Of a stretch of DNA of 12,142 nucleotides, positions 6,108-12,142 are shown piece by piece. The stretch spans positions 1 through 12,142 of the forward strand of contig NZ_CALHGG010000177.1 of NCBI RefSeq assembly GCF_938029845.1. Direction: 5' to 3'. Made by a program: the position numbers and the translations under genes. The notes beneath the pieces were generated by a model, which saw only the letters and a program-made list of their open reading frames with translations, was not told the DNA's origin and did no database searches. The stretch is from an uncultured Capnocytophaga sp. (lineage in GTDB: Bacteria > Bacteroidota > Bacteroidia > Flavobacteriales > Flavobacteriaceae). Every line of letters begins with the position of its first letter. Positions within the stretch are counted from its first letter, which is position 1.

Positions 6108-7496
6108 CTAAATAGAATTAAGAAACTCAAGGAGGTCTGCTCGTTCCTTTTTAGAAAGTTTCTTAAAGATTTCTTTAGAACGAAGCGCTTCACCTCCATG
6201 CCAAAGAATGGCCTCTGTAATGTTCTTAGCGCGACCATCATGTAAGAACTCTGTATGTCCATTGACCATATCTTGTAGTCCAATGCCCCAAAGGGGACGG
6301 GTACGCCATTCACGACCTGTAGCGAGAAAGTCAGGACGACCATCAGCTAGGTCTTCTCCCATATCATGCAAGAGCATATCGGTATAAGGGTAGAAGGTTT
6401 GGTTAGCTAAAGCCTTGATAGGAGCTTGCAGGGTACGCTGCTTAGGCGTATGGCACTTAGCACATTCGGCCAACTCAAAAAGACGAGCTCCATTTCTGAC
6501 CGACAGCTTACTAAGGTTACGTGCTGCAGGTACCGCAAGAGTTTGACAATAGAAAGCTACATTGTCCAAGGTTTGTCGGTCTATTTCAGGATCATCGGCA
6601 AGGCCATCACTACCATTCGTCTGTCCTGCTCCTGTTTCTTGAGGAAATAGATAGTTGGTAATTCCCATATCATTCACGAAAGCTGCAGCAGATTGTTCCA
6701 GTAGTGTAGCCGTGTTGGCCTTCCAACCAAAGCGACCAATCTTTTTAGATTGGGAGACGGGATCCCATACCCAGTTAACCTTTCCAGAGATACCATCTCC
6801 ATCATGGTCATCGGGATCAGCAGCCGCTATGATATCCGCATCGGGTACTGATTCCAAAAGTCCCAGACCAAATACAGGAGGACCAATACGTGGGGAGGAT
6901 AACACTCCTGCGGGCAATGGTATATAGGTATTTTCCATTCTATAATAAGGCTTTCTTAGTATCACCTGTTCTCCATCTTCAAAAGTTTCTATAATTTCTG
7001 TATAGCTTACGGCAAATGAAGCCTCAGGTGCATGACCGATGATAGCATGGTTCTGTATCTGAGTCCCAAAGCCAGGCACTGGGATCATAGCCCCTGTAAG
7101 GGGATCTTCACCAGGCATACTCACTCTGAGAAAGAAACCACTACGCCTATTAAGAGCAGTAGGAAACGGAGCGCGACCATCTCTTGGGTGGCAGGATATA
7201 CAAGAATTATTGTTGAAAATAGGACCTATACCGGGATTATTGACAGCAGGAGCTGTGATAAAAGTAGCCTCAAAGATTGCATCTCCTGAATCATGTTGTT
7301 CTTCTTGGGCAGCCGATAGATTGGTAGCTGGCACACTATAAGCTGAACTAATTTCACTAAAAACAGTAGTTTGCCCACCTGCATAGGTTCTATCTGTAAG
7401 GTTAGGTAATTGTTCTGGATAGATATACTCTTCCTCTTCTGAACAAGCACTTAGGAAGAATATAGGGAATGTCCATAATATTATTTTCTTTATCAT
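6108..7496 (-). CDS. Di-heme c-type cytochrome lipoprotein, DHOR/DUF1111 family, copy 2
   Basis: A 462-residue exported lipoprotein of the di-heme oxidoreductase (DHOR, Pfam PF06537) family, often labelled 'thiol oxidoreductase' and related to bacterial di-heme peroxidases. The lipobox is LSAC with Cys18, followed by four Glu and YIYPE; this acidic start suggests transport to the cell surface. Two c-type heme sites: CISCH at 99-103 and CAKCH at 345-349. A calcium-loop-like DPDDHDGDG lies at 227-235, and RFGWKANTATLL follows from 255. The last 44 residues are identical to those of its neighbour, while the N-terminal half has diverged. It follows copy 1 by 20 bases and is probably the last gene of the operon. 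The reaction is unproven; redox chemistry on iron or peroxide is inferred from the family and from the imelysin gene upstream. An extra Cys at 317 is absent from copy 1. Confidence 0.88.
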   Translation of the reverse strand: MIKKIILWTFPIFFLSACSEEEEYIYPEQLPNLTDRTYAGGQTTVFSEISSAYSVPATNLSAAQEEQHDSGDAIFEATFITAPAVNNPGIGPIFNNNSCISCHPRDGRAPFPTALNRRSGFFLRVSMPGEDPLTGAMIPVPGFGTQIQNHAIIGHAPEASFAVSYTEIIETFEDGEQVILRKPYYRMENTYIPLPAGVLSSPRIGPPVFGLGLLESVPDADIIAAADPDDHDGDGISGKVNWVWDPVSQSKKIGRFGWKANTATLLEQSAAAFVNDMGITNYLFPQETGAGQTNGSDGLADDPEIDRQTLDNVAFYCQTLAVPAARNLSKLSVRNGARLFELAECAKCHTPKQRTLQAPIKALANQTFYPYTDMLLHDMGEDLADGRPDFLATGREWRTRPLWGIGLQDMVNGHTEFLHDGRAKNITEAILWHGGEALRSKEIFKKLSKKERADLLEFLNSI

Positions 7497-7516
7497 TACA
7501 GCTAGTGATTAATCAA

Positions 7517-8917
7517 TTAAATAGAATTAAGGAATTCGAGTAGATCAGCTCGTTCCTTTTTGGAGAGTTTTTTGAAGATTTCCTTAGAGCGGAGCGCTTC
7601 TCCTCCGTGCCAAAGAATAGCCTCAGTAATGTTCTTAGCGCGACCATCGTGCATAAAGTGGGTATGCCCGCTTACCAAGTCTTGCAGACCAATACCCCAG
7701 AGCGGGCGAGTACGCCACTCACGACCATCGGCAAGGAAGTCAGGACGGTCATCAGCGAGATTTTCTCCCATATCATGCAGGAGCATATCCGTATAGGGGT
7801 AAAAGGTTTGATTGGCTAAAGCCCTAACAGGGGACTGCAAGGTACGCTGTTTAGGTGTATGGCACTTGGCACAACCGATACCCTCGAAGATATGGGAGCC
7901 GTTGCGTACTGAAAGTTTGTTAAGGTTACGCGCGGCAGGTACTGCAAGAGTTTGTAGGTAGAAGGTAGTGGCATCTACTTCAGCTTTAGTCATTTCGGGG
8001 TCATCATCTCTGCCATCATCAGAGTCAGTTTGTCCATGTCCCAACTCTACACGATAACCATGATAAGGGTTGGTAACTCCCAAATCTCCTAAGAAAGAGC
8101 CTGCGGCTTCATCAAGTAAGGAAGCGGTATTAGCCTTCCATCCGAAGCGTCCAATCGCCATACGTTGGTTAGCCTCATCCCATACGCGGTTCACTTTCCC
8201 TGAAATACCGTCTTTGTTTCTATCCTCTATATCTTCAGCGGCTAAAAGGTCAGCTTCGGGAATAAACTCCAACAGACCCAAGCCATAGATAGGCATACTG
8301 GTGCGAGGTGAGATCAGAATATCAGCAGGCACAGTGGCAGTAACCCCTATAAGAGAATAGTGAGGTTTTTTGAGCACTACCTTGGTGCCATCCTTAAAAG
8401 TTTCTACAATATCAGTATAAGTAACCGCAAACTGCCCTTCAGGTCGGAATCCTGCAGTAGCTAAGTTCTGTACTTGGGTTCCGAAGCCAGGCGCTGGCAG
8501 TGGGCCTCCATGAGCATCTACTCCGGGAATACTTACCCTCATCAAGAAGCCTCGAGCACGCACCAAATCGGTAGGGAAGGGAGCACGCCCCTCACCAGGG
8601 TGGCAACTGATACAAGAATTACTGTTGTAGATAGGCCCTAAGCCTCCATATACAGGAGCAGGCTGGGTGACGAAGGTAACATCGAACATTTGGTCTCCTT
8701 CGTCATGGAGATTGTTCTCTTCTTCATTAAGATTTTCAGCAGCCACACTATAGGCAAAACTGTTTTCACTATATGTAGTTGTTGCTCCTCCGGCAAGGAC
8801 TCTATGAGATATATCGGGCAAGTGTTCTGGATAGATATATTCGTCCTCCTCACTATTACAAGAAAGACAAAGTGCTGTGGTTAGCAATAAAAGGGTTGTT
8901 GTTGCGAATGTTTTCAT
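7517..8917 (-). CDS. Di-heme c-type cytochrome lipoprotein, DHOR/DUF1111 family, copy 1
   Basis: A 466-residue tandem paralogue of the next gene, of the same DHOR family. I start at ATG 8915-8917 (MKTFATTTLL), which gives a normal signal peptide. The frame reaches a TTG at 8945-8947, but that would put ten polar residues before the signal and start in the 3' end of a hairpin. The lipobox is CLSC with Cys20; the -3 Cys is atypical, though the relaxed Bacteroidota lipobox probably allows it. NSEEDEYIYPE follows, sharing the acidic YIYPE leader of copy 2. Heme sites: CISCH at 102-106 and CAKCH at 349-353. A DRNKDG loop at 232-237 could bind calcium. It lies 87 bases after the imelysin gene, with a perfect 15-base inverted repeat in the gap. 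No promoter was seen in that gap, so co-transcription is likely. Confidence 0.88.
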   Translation of the reverse strand: MKTFATTTLLLLTTALCLSCNSEEDEYIYPEHLPDISHRVLAGGATTTYSENSFAYSVAAENLNEEENNLHDEGDQMFDVTFVTQPAPVYGGLGPIYNSNSCISCHPGEGRAPFPTDLVRARGFLMRVSIPGVDAHGGPLPAPGFGTQVQNLATAGFRPEGQFAVTYTDIVETFKDGTKVVLKKPHYSLIGVTATVPADILISPRTSMPIYGLGLLEFIPEADLLAAEDIEDRNKDGISGKVNRVWDEANQRMAIGRFGWKANTASLLDEAAGSFLGDLGVTNPYHGYRVELGHGQTDSDDGRDDDPEMTKAEVDATTFYLQTLAVPAARNLNKLSVRNGSHIFEGIGCAKCHTPKQRTLQSPVRALANQTFYPYTDMLLHDMGENLADDRPDFLADGREWRTRPLWGIGLQDLVSGHTHFMHDGRAKNITEAILWHGGEALRSKEIFKKLSKKERADLLEFLNSI

Positions 8918-8946
8918 TACTATGTGGTATTTGTATTTTATAAGCA

Positions 8947-8981
8947 AACGACAAAAAGAAAGATTATTTCTTTTTGTCGTT
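8947..8981 (-). repeat. Perfect 15-base inverted repeat between imelysin and cytochrome genes
   Basis: AACGACAAAAAGAAA (8947-8961) is exactly complementary to 8967-8981, with a 5-base loop. In the operon mRNA it folds between the imelysin stop codon and the start of cytochrome copy 1. No T-run follows on the minus strand, so I read it as an intercistronic stem that could stabilise the upstream porin-imelysin part or partly attenuate the cytochrome part. On the plus strand a T6 run lies about 10 bases beyond the stem, but no plus-strand gene ends here. Confidence 0.7.
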
Positions 8982-9004
8982 ACAATTGATTGTTTTTTAG
9001 GATA

Positions 9005-10102
9005 TTATCCTTTTGAGATTGAATAATATTTGTTCAATTCTTTCTCGATAATGTCGCGAAGTTCGAATACTGTATTTTGTGCTTTGGTAACGGCAGCACG
9101 TCCTTGAGCATTTGTTTTTACAATAGCTTCAGTAAAAGTACCAGGGATCGCTTCAAGGTTATTGATAGCCTCTTGTATTTTAGCTTTGAGCTTAGCATCA
9201 AGGGCAGCATCTTTCTCTTTTACAAGGTCGCTAAGACCTTTTCCTTGTACCCCATTATATTTACCTAGGTAAATGTTCTGAATACTACGGATGTTATCAG
9301 TAAAGTCCTGCTTAGAATTGTTACTAAAACGAGATTCTTCTTTGTCAAATACAGGATCACCCGCTTCGTTAAAGCAGTTAGCTATTTTTTCGGAAGCTAC
9401 TTCATTAGCAATATGCCAAAGTCCAGAAGCAATTTCAGAAACAGCTGCCGCAGTAGATTTGTATTTTCCTGTTCCAGCAGAAGCTTTAGCGAAATTTTCA
9501 GCATATTTTCCACTTGTCCAGCCTTGAAGTACTGCATTGGTATTGTTCTTCATATCCTGAGCAGCTGCCTTTAGGTATTCCTTTTGTCTTGCAGTAAGAG
9601 AAGCGGCAGTAGCTTGTCCATTTTCTCCCCAGATAAGGAATTCAATTAAGTGGAAACCACGAGTTTCAGGGTTTTGTGCAATCACAGCAGGGGTAATAGG
9701 TGCTGTACCTATGAGGACTGTATTCATTTTCTGTACGTCTACAGGCCAAGTATCCATAGCCTCATCTAGATCTTCAGGTTGTTTCACAGGGCCATAGAGA
9801 AATCCTTCGGATTGTTCCCATGGGCTACGAGCTGCTTTCCAAGCCTGACGAGCTGCAGTGAGGGTAGCATTACTAGGCGTTTTTTCCAAAGCTGTAAGTG
9901 CTGTCTCAAGGGCTTTTGTCTTACCATTCAATTCAGTGTAGGTAGGAATAATTACATTCTTCACTACATCATTGATTACTTCTTGTTCTTTAGCTACTTG
10001 TGCTGCTAGTTTAGCTGCCTCACCACTATTGTCATCATCTTTTCCACAGCTCACCAAGGAGAGAGCTGCTAAGGTACTAAGTGTTAATGTTCTTAGATTC
10101 AT
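9005..10102 (-). CDS. Imelysin-like (M75 / IrpA-type) iron-related lipoprotein
   Basis: A 365-residue lipoprotein of the imelysin family (Pfam PF09375, Peptidase_M75). Members include cyanobacterial IrpA and the C-terminal domain of EfeO; many are iron-regulated and thought to bind iron rather than cut proteins. The lipobox is LVSC with Cys19, followed by GKDDD. This places Lys at +3 then acidic residues, a close match to the surface-export signal described for Capnocytophaga canimorsus lipoproteins. The family metal motif GxHxxE is present as GFHLIE at 149-154. The conserved first-helix region WKAARSPWEQSEGFLYGPV starts at 88, with DTWPVD at 117-122. The chain is strongly alpha-helical with a second similar half, as expected for the two-repeat fold. 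It follows the porin by 29 bases and precedes two di-heme cytochromes, a context that supports a role in iron acquisition. Confidence 0.92.
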   Translation of the reverse strand: MNLRTLTLSTLAALSLVSCGKDDDNSGEAAKLAAQVAKEQEVINDVVKNVIIPTYTELNGKTKALETALTALEKTPSNATLTAARQAWKAARSPWEQSEGFLYGPVKQPEDLDEAMDTWPVDVQKMNTVLIGTAPITPAVIAQNPETRGFHLIEFLIWGENGQATAASLTARQKEYLKAAAQDMKNNTNAVLQGWTSGKYAENFAKASAGTGKYKSTAAAVSEIASGLWHIANEVASEKIANCFNEAGDPVFDKEESRFSNNSKQDFTDNIRSIQNIYLGKYNGVQGKGLSDLVKEKDAALDAKLKAKIQEAINNLEAIPGTFTEAIVKTNAQGRAAVTKAQNTVFELRDIIEKELNKYYSISKG

Positions 10103-10131
10103 ATAAAATTTAATTTAATTAGGTTACACAT

Positions 10132-11484
10132 TTAGAAAGAGAAAGCAAGCCCAATGGTAAGGGTGTTTTCCTTCATTTTTCTTCCCATATATACAGGGAT
10201 ACGCTGAGTAAGGTCATAATAATCAGCTCCCAAGGTACGCCACTGGTAGTGAGCCTTAGCTACAATTGCAGGAGTAATGAACCAATTTAGTCCTGCGGTA
10301 AGAGCACTACGTTCCCACTTAGGATTCTTGCGAATCAGTCCCTGTACTTGCTTCATGGTATCATAGTAATCATATCGGACAAAGGGATAGAGCCTCTGCT
10401 CTCCTGTATAGTTACAAAGCGGTAGGATATTGTAACCTACTTCCGCAGCGAAGCCTATAGCCTGCTTACCGACCGCTGTTTTCTTCACCCCCAAGGTACT
10501 TGATATACGTGTATTGGCCGAGGAGATAAGATCCGAGTTTTGTACATTGCCCCATACAAAAGCCGTATTAAAGCGTAAAGGCCCTTCATCATAAGAGAGA
10601 TGTGCTGCAAAGAGGGTTACTCGTCCATCCTTTTCTATATCTTTCTTAGGTCGGTTTGGCGTACTATTGCCTGTATAAAAACCAGCACCTACAAAGGTAT
10701 GTTTACTCTTGCCAAAAAGATAATCCAAGCGTCCTGTATAAGCCCAAGCATCGGCTTGAGCCATCTCGAAGCGCAATTGATGTCCTCCTTTGACAAAGTT
10801 TCTTGAACTAAATCCTGTAGCATCCAAGCCATTGGTGAAAGAAAGCTCATAACGGAACCGCTTAGCAAAAGTTCCATAGAACTGGATACCATTCTCGTAC
10901 CAACCTAGAGGGAGCATCTCATTCTCCATTTCAGGCTTATGAGCAGTAAAGTAGGAATTAGGTCTGTCGAGGGTTTGTGCTAAGTTCAAGCGGAGTTTTA
11001 CCCGTCCTGCTCGCACATTGAAGTAAGGACGCAATTGGAAATCCAAGTACATCTGTTCGAGCTTCACCTCTCCACCGGCTTCGATCTCTTGTTCGAACTC
11101 GCCAGCTTCCTCCTGAATATCATACTCCATAGTAGCACCTGTACCCCCATGTTCGAATTCTATTTCGGAACGCATAGATATCCAATCATTGAAACGATAA
11201 CCTAAGTAAAGGTTGAGTCGTTCATGGTCTATCTTATCCCTAATATAAGCATCAGAGTCATACGTACCATATTTGTAGTAATTCACAGCCCCATAGCCAG
11301 AGAAAGAAAAGCGATCCCCACTTAGCAGGTTAGACTTTTGTACTTTCTCCAAACTATCTTTTTGGTGTAACTCTTGTAGGATTTCCTCCTTGAGCTGCGC
11401 CTTCAGTGTAGCATAATTGGGCTGCTCCTGTGCCGAGAGTGAAAGCCCCGACAAAGCTAGCCCTACGATTAGTTTGTTTCTCAT
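10132..11484 (-). CDS. Outer-membrane beta-barrel porin, Porin_O_P-like, first gene of the imelysin operon
   Basis: A 450-residue outer-membrane protein. I start at ATG 11482-11484 (MRNKLIVGLAL); a TTG two codons upstream also opens the frame but is not needed. A signal peptide is cut probably after Ala18 (LSLSA|QEQ). Residues about 20-50 are a charged helical segment with a coiled-coil look (LKAQLKEEILQELHQ), followed by a barrel with alternating strands starting at FSFSGYGAVNYYKY and ending LTIGLAFSF, whose terminal Phe is the usual signal for outer-membrane insertion. Such N-terminal helix plus barrel proteins in Bacteroidota are often assigned to the phosphate-selective porin O/P group; substrate not determinable here. 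Its place at the head of the imelysin-cytochrome operon suggests it passes, or supports capture of, an iron species. That is inference only. Confidence 0.85.
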   Translation of the reverse strand: MRNKLIVGLALSGLSLSAQEQPNYATLKAQLKEEILQELHQKDSLEKVQKSNLLSGDRFSFSGYGAVNYYKYGTYDSDAYIRDKIDHERLNLYLGYRFNDWISMRSEIEFEHGGTGATMEYDIQEEAGEFEQEIEAGGEVKLEQMYLDFQLRPYFNVRAGRVKLRLNLAQTLDRPNSYFTAHKPEMENEMLPLGWYENGIQFYGTFAKRFRYELSFTNGLDATGFSSRNFVKGGHQLRFEMAQADAWAYTGRLDYLFGKSKHTFVGAGFYTGNSTPNRPKKDIEKDGRVTLFAAHLSYDEGPLRFNTAFVWGNVQNSDLISSANTRISSTLGVKKTAVGKQAIGFAAEVGYNILPLCNYTGEQRLYPFVRYDYYDTMKQVQGLIRKNPKWERSALTAGLNWFITPAIVAKAHYQWRTLGADYYDLTQRIPVYMGRKMKENTLTIGLAFSF

Positions 11485-11519
11485 TATCAAAAAGATTCGT
11501 TTCTGTTTCTAAGTGAGTG

Positions 11520-11551
11520 CAAAAATACAACTTATTTAGTATAAGTCCAAA
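11520..11551 (-). promoter_or_regulatory. Promoter of the porin-imelysin-cytochrome operon
   Basis: On the minus strand TTTG (11551-11548), a 20-base spacer, then TATTTTTG (11527-11520): both boxes fit the Bacteroidota consensus. The start would be about 30 bases upstream of the porin ATG. It is the only convincing promoter in front of the four genes. Confidence 0.78.
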
Positions 11552-11562
11552 TAAAATTGAAG

Positions 11563-11581
11563 GAAATTTAAATATAATTTC
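11563..11581. promoter_or_regulatory. Candidate operator: 19-base imperfect inverted repeat
   Basis: GAAATTTAAATATAATTTC has 6-base perfect arms around a 7-base centre and lies 11 bases upstream of the -33 box of the operon promoter. By my count it agrees with the classical 19-base Fur consensus at 10 of 19 positions, which is weak in such AT-rich DNA. An activator or another repressor site is equally possible. Confidence 0.25.
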
Positions 11582-11658
11582 ACAAATAGAACCTTCCCTT
11601 TCAAAATACCCATAAATAGACAGGTATAATTTTAATTTTGCTGTTTTTCAAGGACAAA

Positions 11659-11689
11659 TTGCCCATCTGCAAAAAATTTTATATATTTG
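11659..11689 (+). promoter_or_regulatory. Promoter of the plus-strand gene at 11713
   Basis: TTG (11659-11661), a 20-base spacer, then TATATTTG (11682-11689), matching the Bacteroidota consensus. The leader would be under 20 bases. The divergent operon promoter lies about 110 bases away. Confidence 0.75.
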
Positions 11690-11712
11690 CACTCCTCAAT
11701 TATGGAATACTT

Positions 11713-12142
11713 ATGTTAGTTGATTTTAACACTTTAGAAGACACCGCACGGGTATGGATATACCCTGCTAATCGTGTGCTGACTTCAGAAGAGCTCAGCC
11801 AAATCACCTCAGACCTCTCCGAGTACCTCTCCACATGGGCATCTCATGGGAAATCCGTTAGGTGTGCTTTCCAAATACGTTATGACCGGTTTATTGTCAT
11901 TGCTGCCGATGAAAATCAGCATATCGGTGGTTGTACCTTGGACGAACTGGCTCATTTTATACAAGATCTGGAACGCAAACACCATCTTTTGCTCTTAGAC
12001 AAGATGAATGTGAGCTACCGCCACGAAGACGAAATCTACTATGTGCCCCTAGTAGATTTCAAGAAATTAGCACAACAAAAAAAGGTAGATAACCAAACTA
12101 TTGTTTTTAACAACTTGGTTACCAACCTTTATGAGTACCAAC
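11713..12142 (+). CDS. Conserved flavobacterial protein usually labelled 'ABC transporter ATPase' (3' end cut by window)
   Basis: Translated from ATG 11713-11715, the frame is open for 143 codons to the window edge. The opening (MLVDFNTLEDTARVWIYPANRVLT) and the block LLDKMNVSYR, then VFNNLVTN near the end, match from memory a soluble flavobacterial family of about 160 residues that databases call 'ABC transporter ATPase'. That name looks wrong: I see no Walker A, signature motif or Walker B, and the protein is too short for such an ATPase. There is no signal peptide or membrane segment. Function unknown. It has its own promoter and is transcribed away from the iron-related operon, with no visible functional link to it. 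Confidence 0.75.
   Translation, partial: MLVDFNTLEDTARVWIYPANRVLTSEELSQITSDLSEYLSTWASHGKSVRCAFQIRYDRFIVIAADENQHIGGCTLDELAHFIQDLERKHHLLLLDKMNVSYRHEDEIYYVPLVDFKKLAQQKKVDNQTIVFNNLVTNLYEYQ

Noticed and set aside
7505..7516. Short palindrome TGATTAATCA between the two cytochrome genes
   Set aside because: Ten bases, AT-rich, with no other support as an operator; might be a remnant of a repeat tract but no clear 7-base register.
8918..8947. Upstream TTG start for cytochrome copy 1
   Set aside because: It would put polar residues before the signal peptide; ATG at 8915-8917 gives a standard lipoprotein leader.
11474..11489. GATAATGAG-like half of a Fur box at the porin start codon
   Set aside because: Only one half resembles the consensus and it overlaps coding sequence; no matching second half.
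11702..11719. Tiny frame ATG...TAG (five codons) overlapping the start of the plus-strand gene
   Set aside because: Five codons only, within a very short predicted leader, no regulatory amino-acid pattern; probably chance.

Overview
The window looks like part of a chromosome from a Flavobacteriaceae bacterium (phylum Bacteroidota), most plausibly Capnocytophaga or a close relative. The evidence is three promoters of the Bacteroidota type (TTG or TTTG, 20-base spacer, TAnnTTTG), no obvious Shine-Dalgarno signals, lipoproteins with a Lys/Asp-rich or Glu-rich stretch right after the lipidated Cys (as in Capnocytophaga surface lipoproteins), and a short flavobacterial protein usually mislabelled 'ABC transporter ATPase'. 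The genus is inferred, not proven.

Layout: all genes but the last lie on the minus strand. From right to left in the direction of transcription they are: (i) a four-gene operon from 11484 to 6108, encoding an outer-membrane beta-barrel porin, an imelysin-like lipoprotein and two tandem di-heme c-type cytochrome lipoproteins of the DHOR/DUF1111 family; (ii) an LctP-type lactate permease with its own promoter and leader; (iii) a small AT-rich antitoxin-toxin pair of the RelE/ParE type; (iv) typA/bipA, a ribosome-associated GTPase; (v) a ClC-type chloride transporter with CBS domains, running off the left edge. On the right, a divergent plus-strand gene begins at 11713 and runs off the window.

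The four-gene operon is the most coherent system. Imelysin-domain proteins and di-heme DHOR proteins co-occur in iron-uptake loci of other bacteria. Here all three soluble partners are lipoproteins whose N-termini suggest export to the cell surface, next to a porin-like barrel. A surface iron capture and redox module is a reasonable inference.

The most unusual non-coding feature is that the gaps around typA, the toxin-antitoxin pair and lctP are largely built from degenerate tandem words of exactly 7 bases (five tracts) or 8 bases (two tracts). Each tract uses a different word, and most touch a stop codon, a promoter or a leader. The two 8-base tracts share words and flank the toxin-antitoxin pair. 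One 7-base tract (6045-6107) consists of TCAGnnn units followed by CTGAnnn-like units and so folds into a hairpin. Another, four perfect AGTTTTT units, sits where the typA promoter should have its -33 element.

No gap exceeds 300 bases without a gene; the longest (11485-11712) holds divergent promoters. No tRNA, rRNA, CRISPR array, transposase or attachment site was seen.
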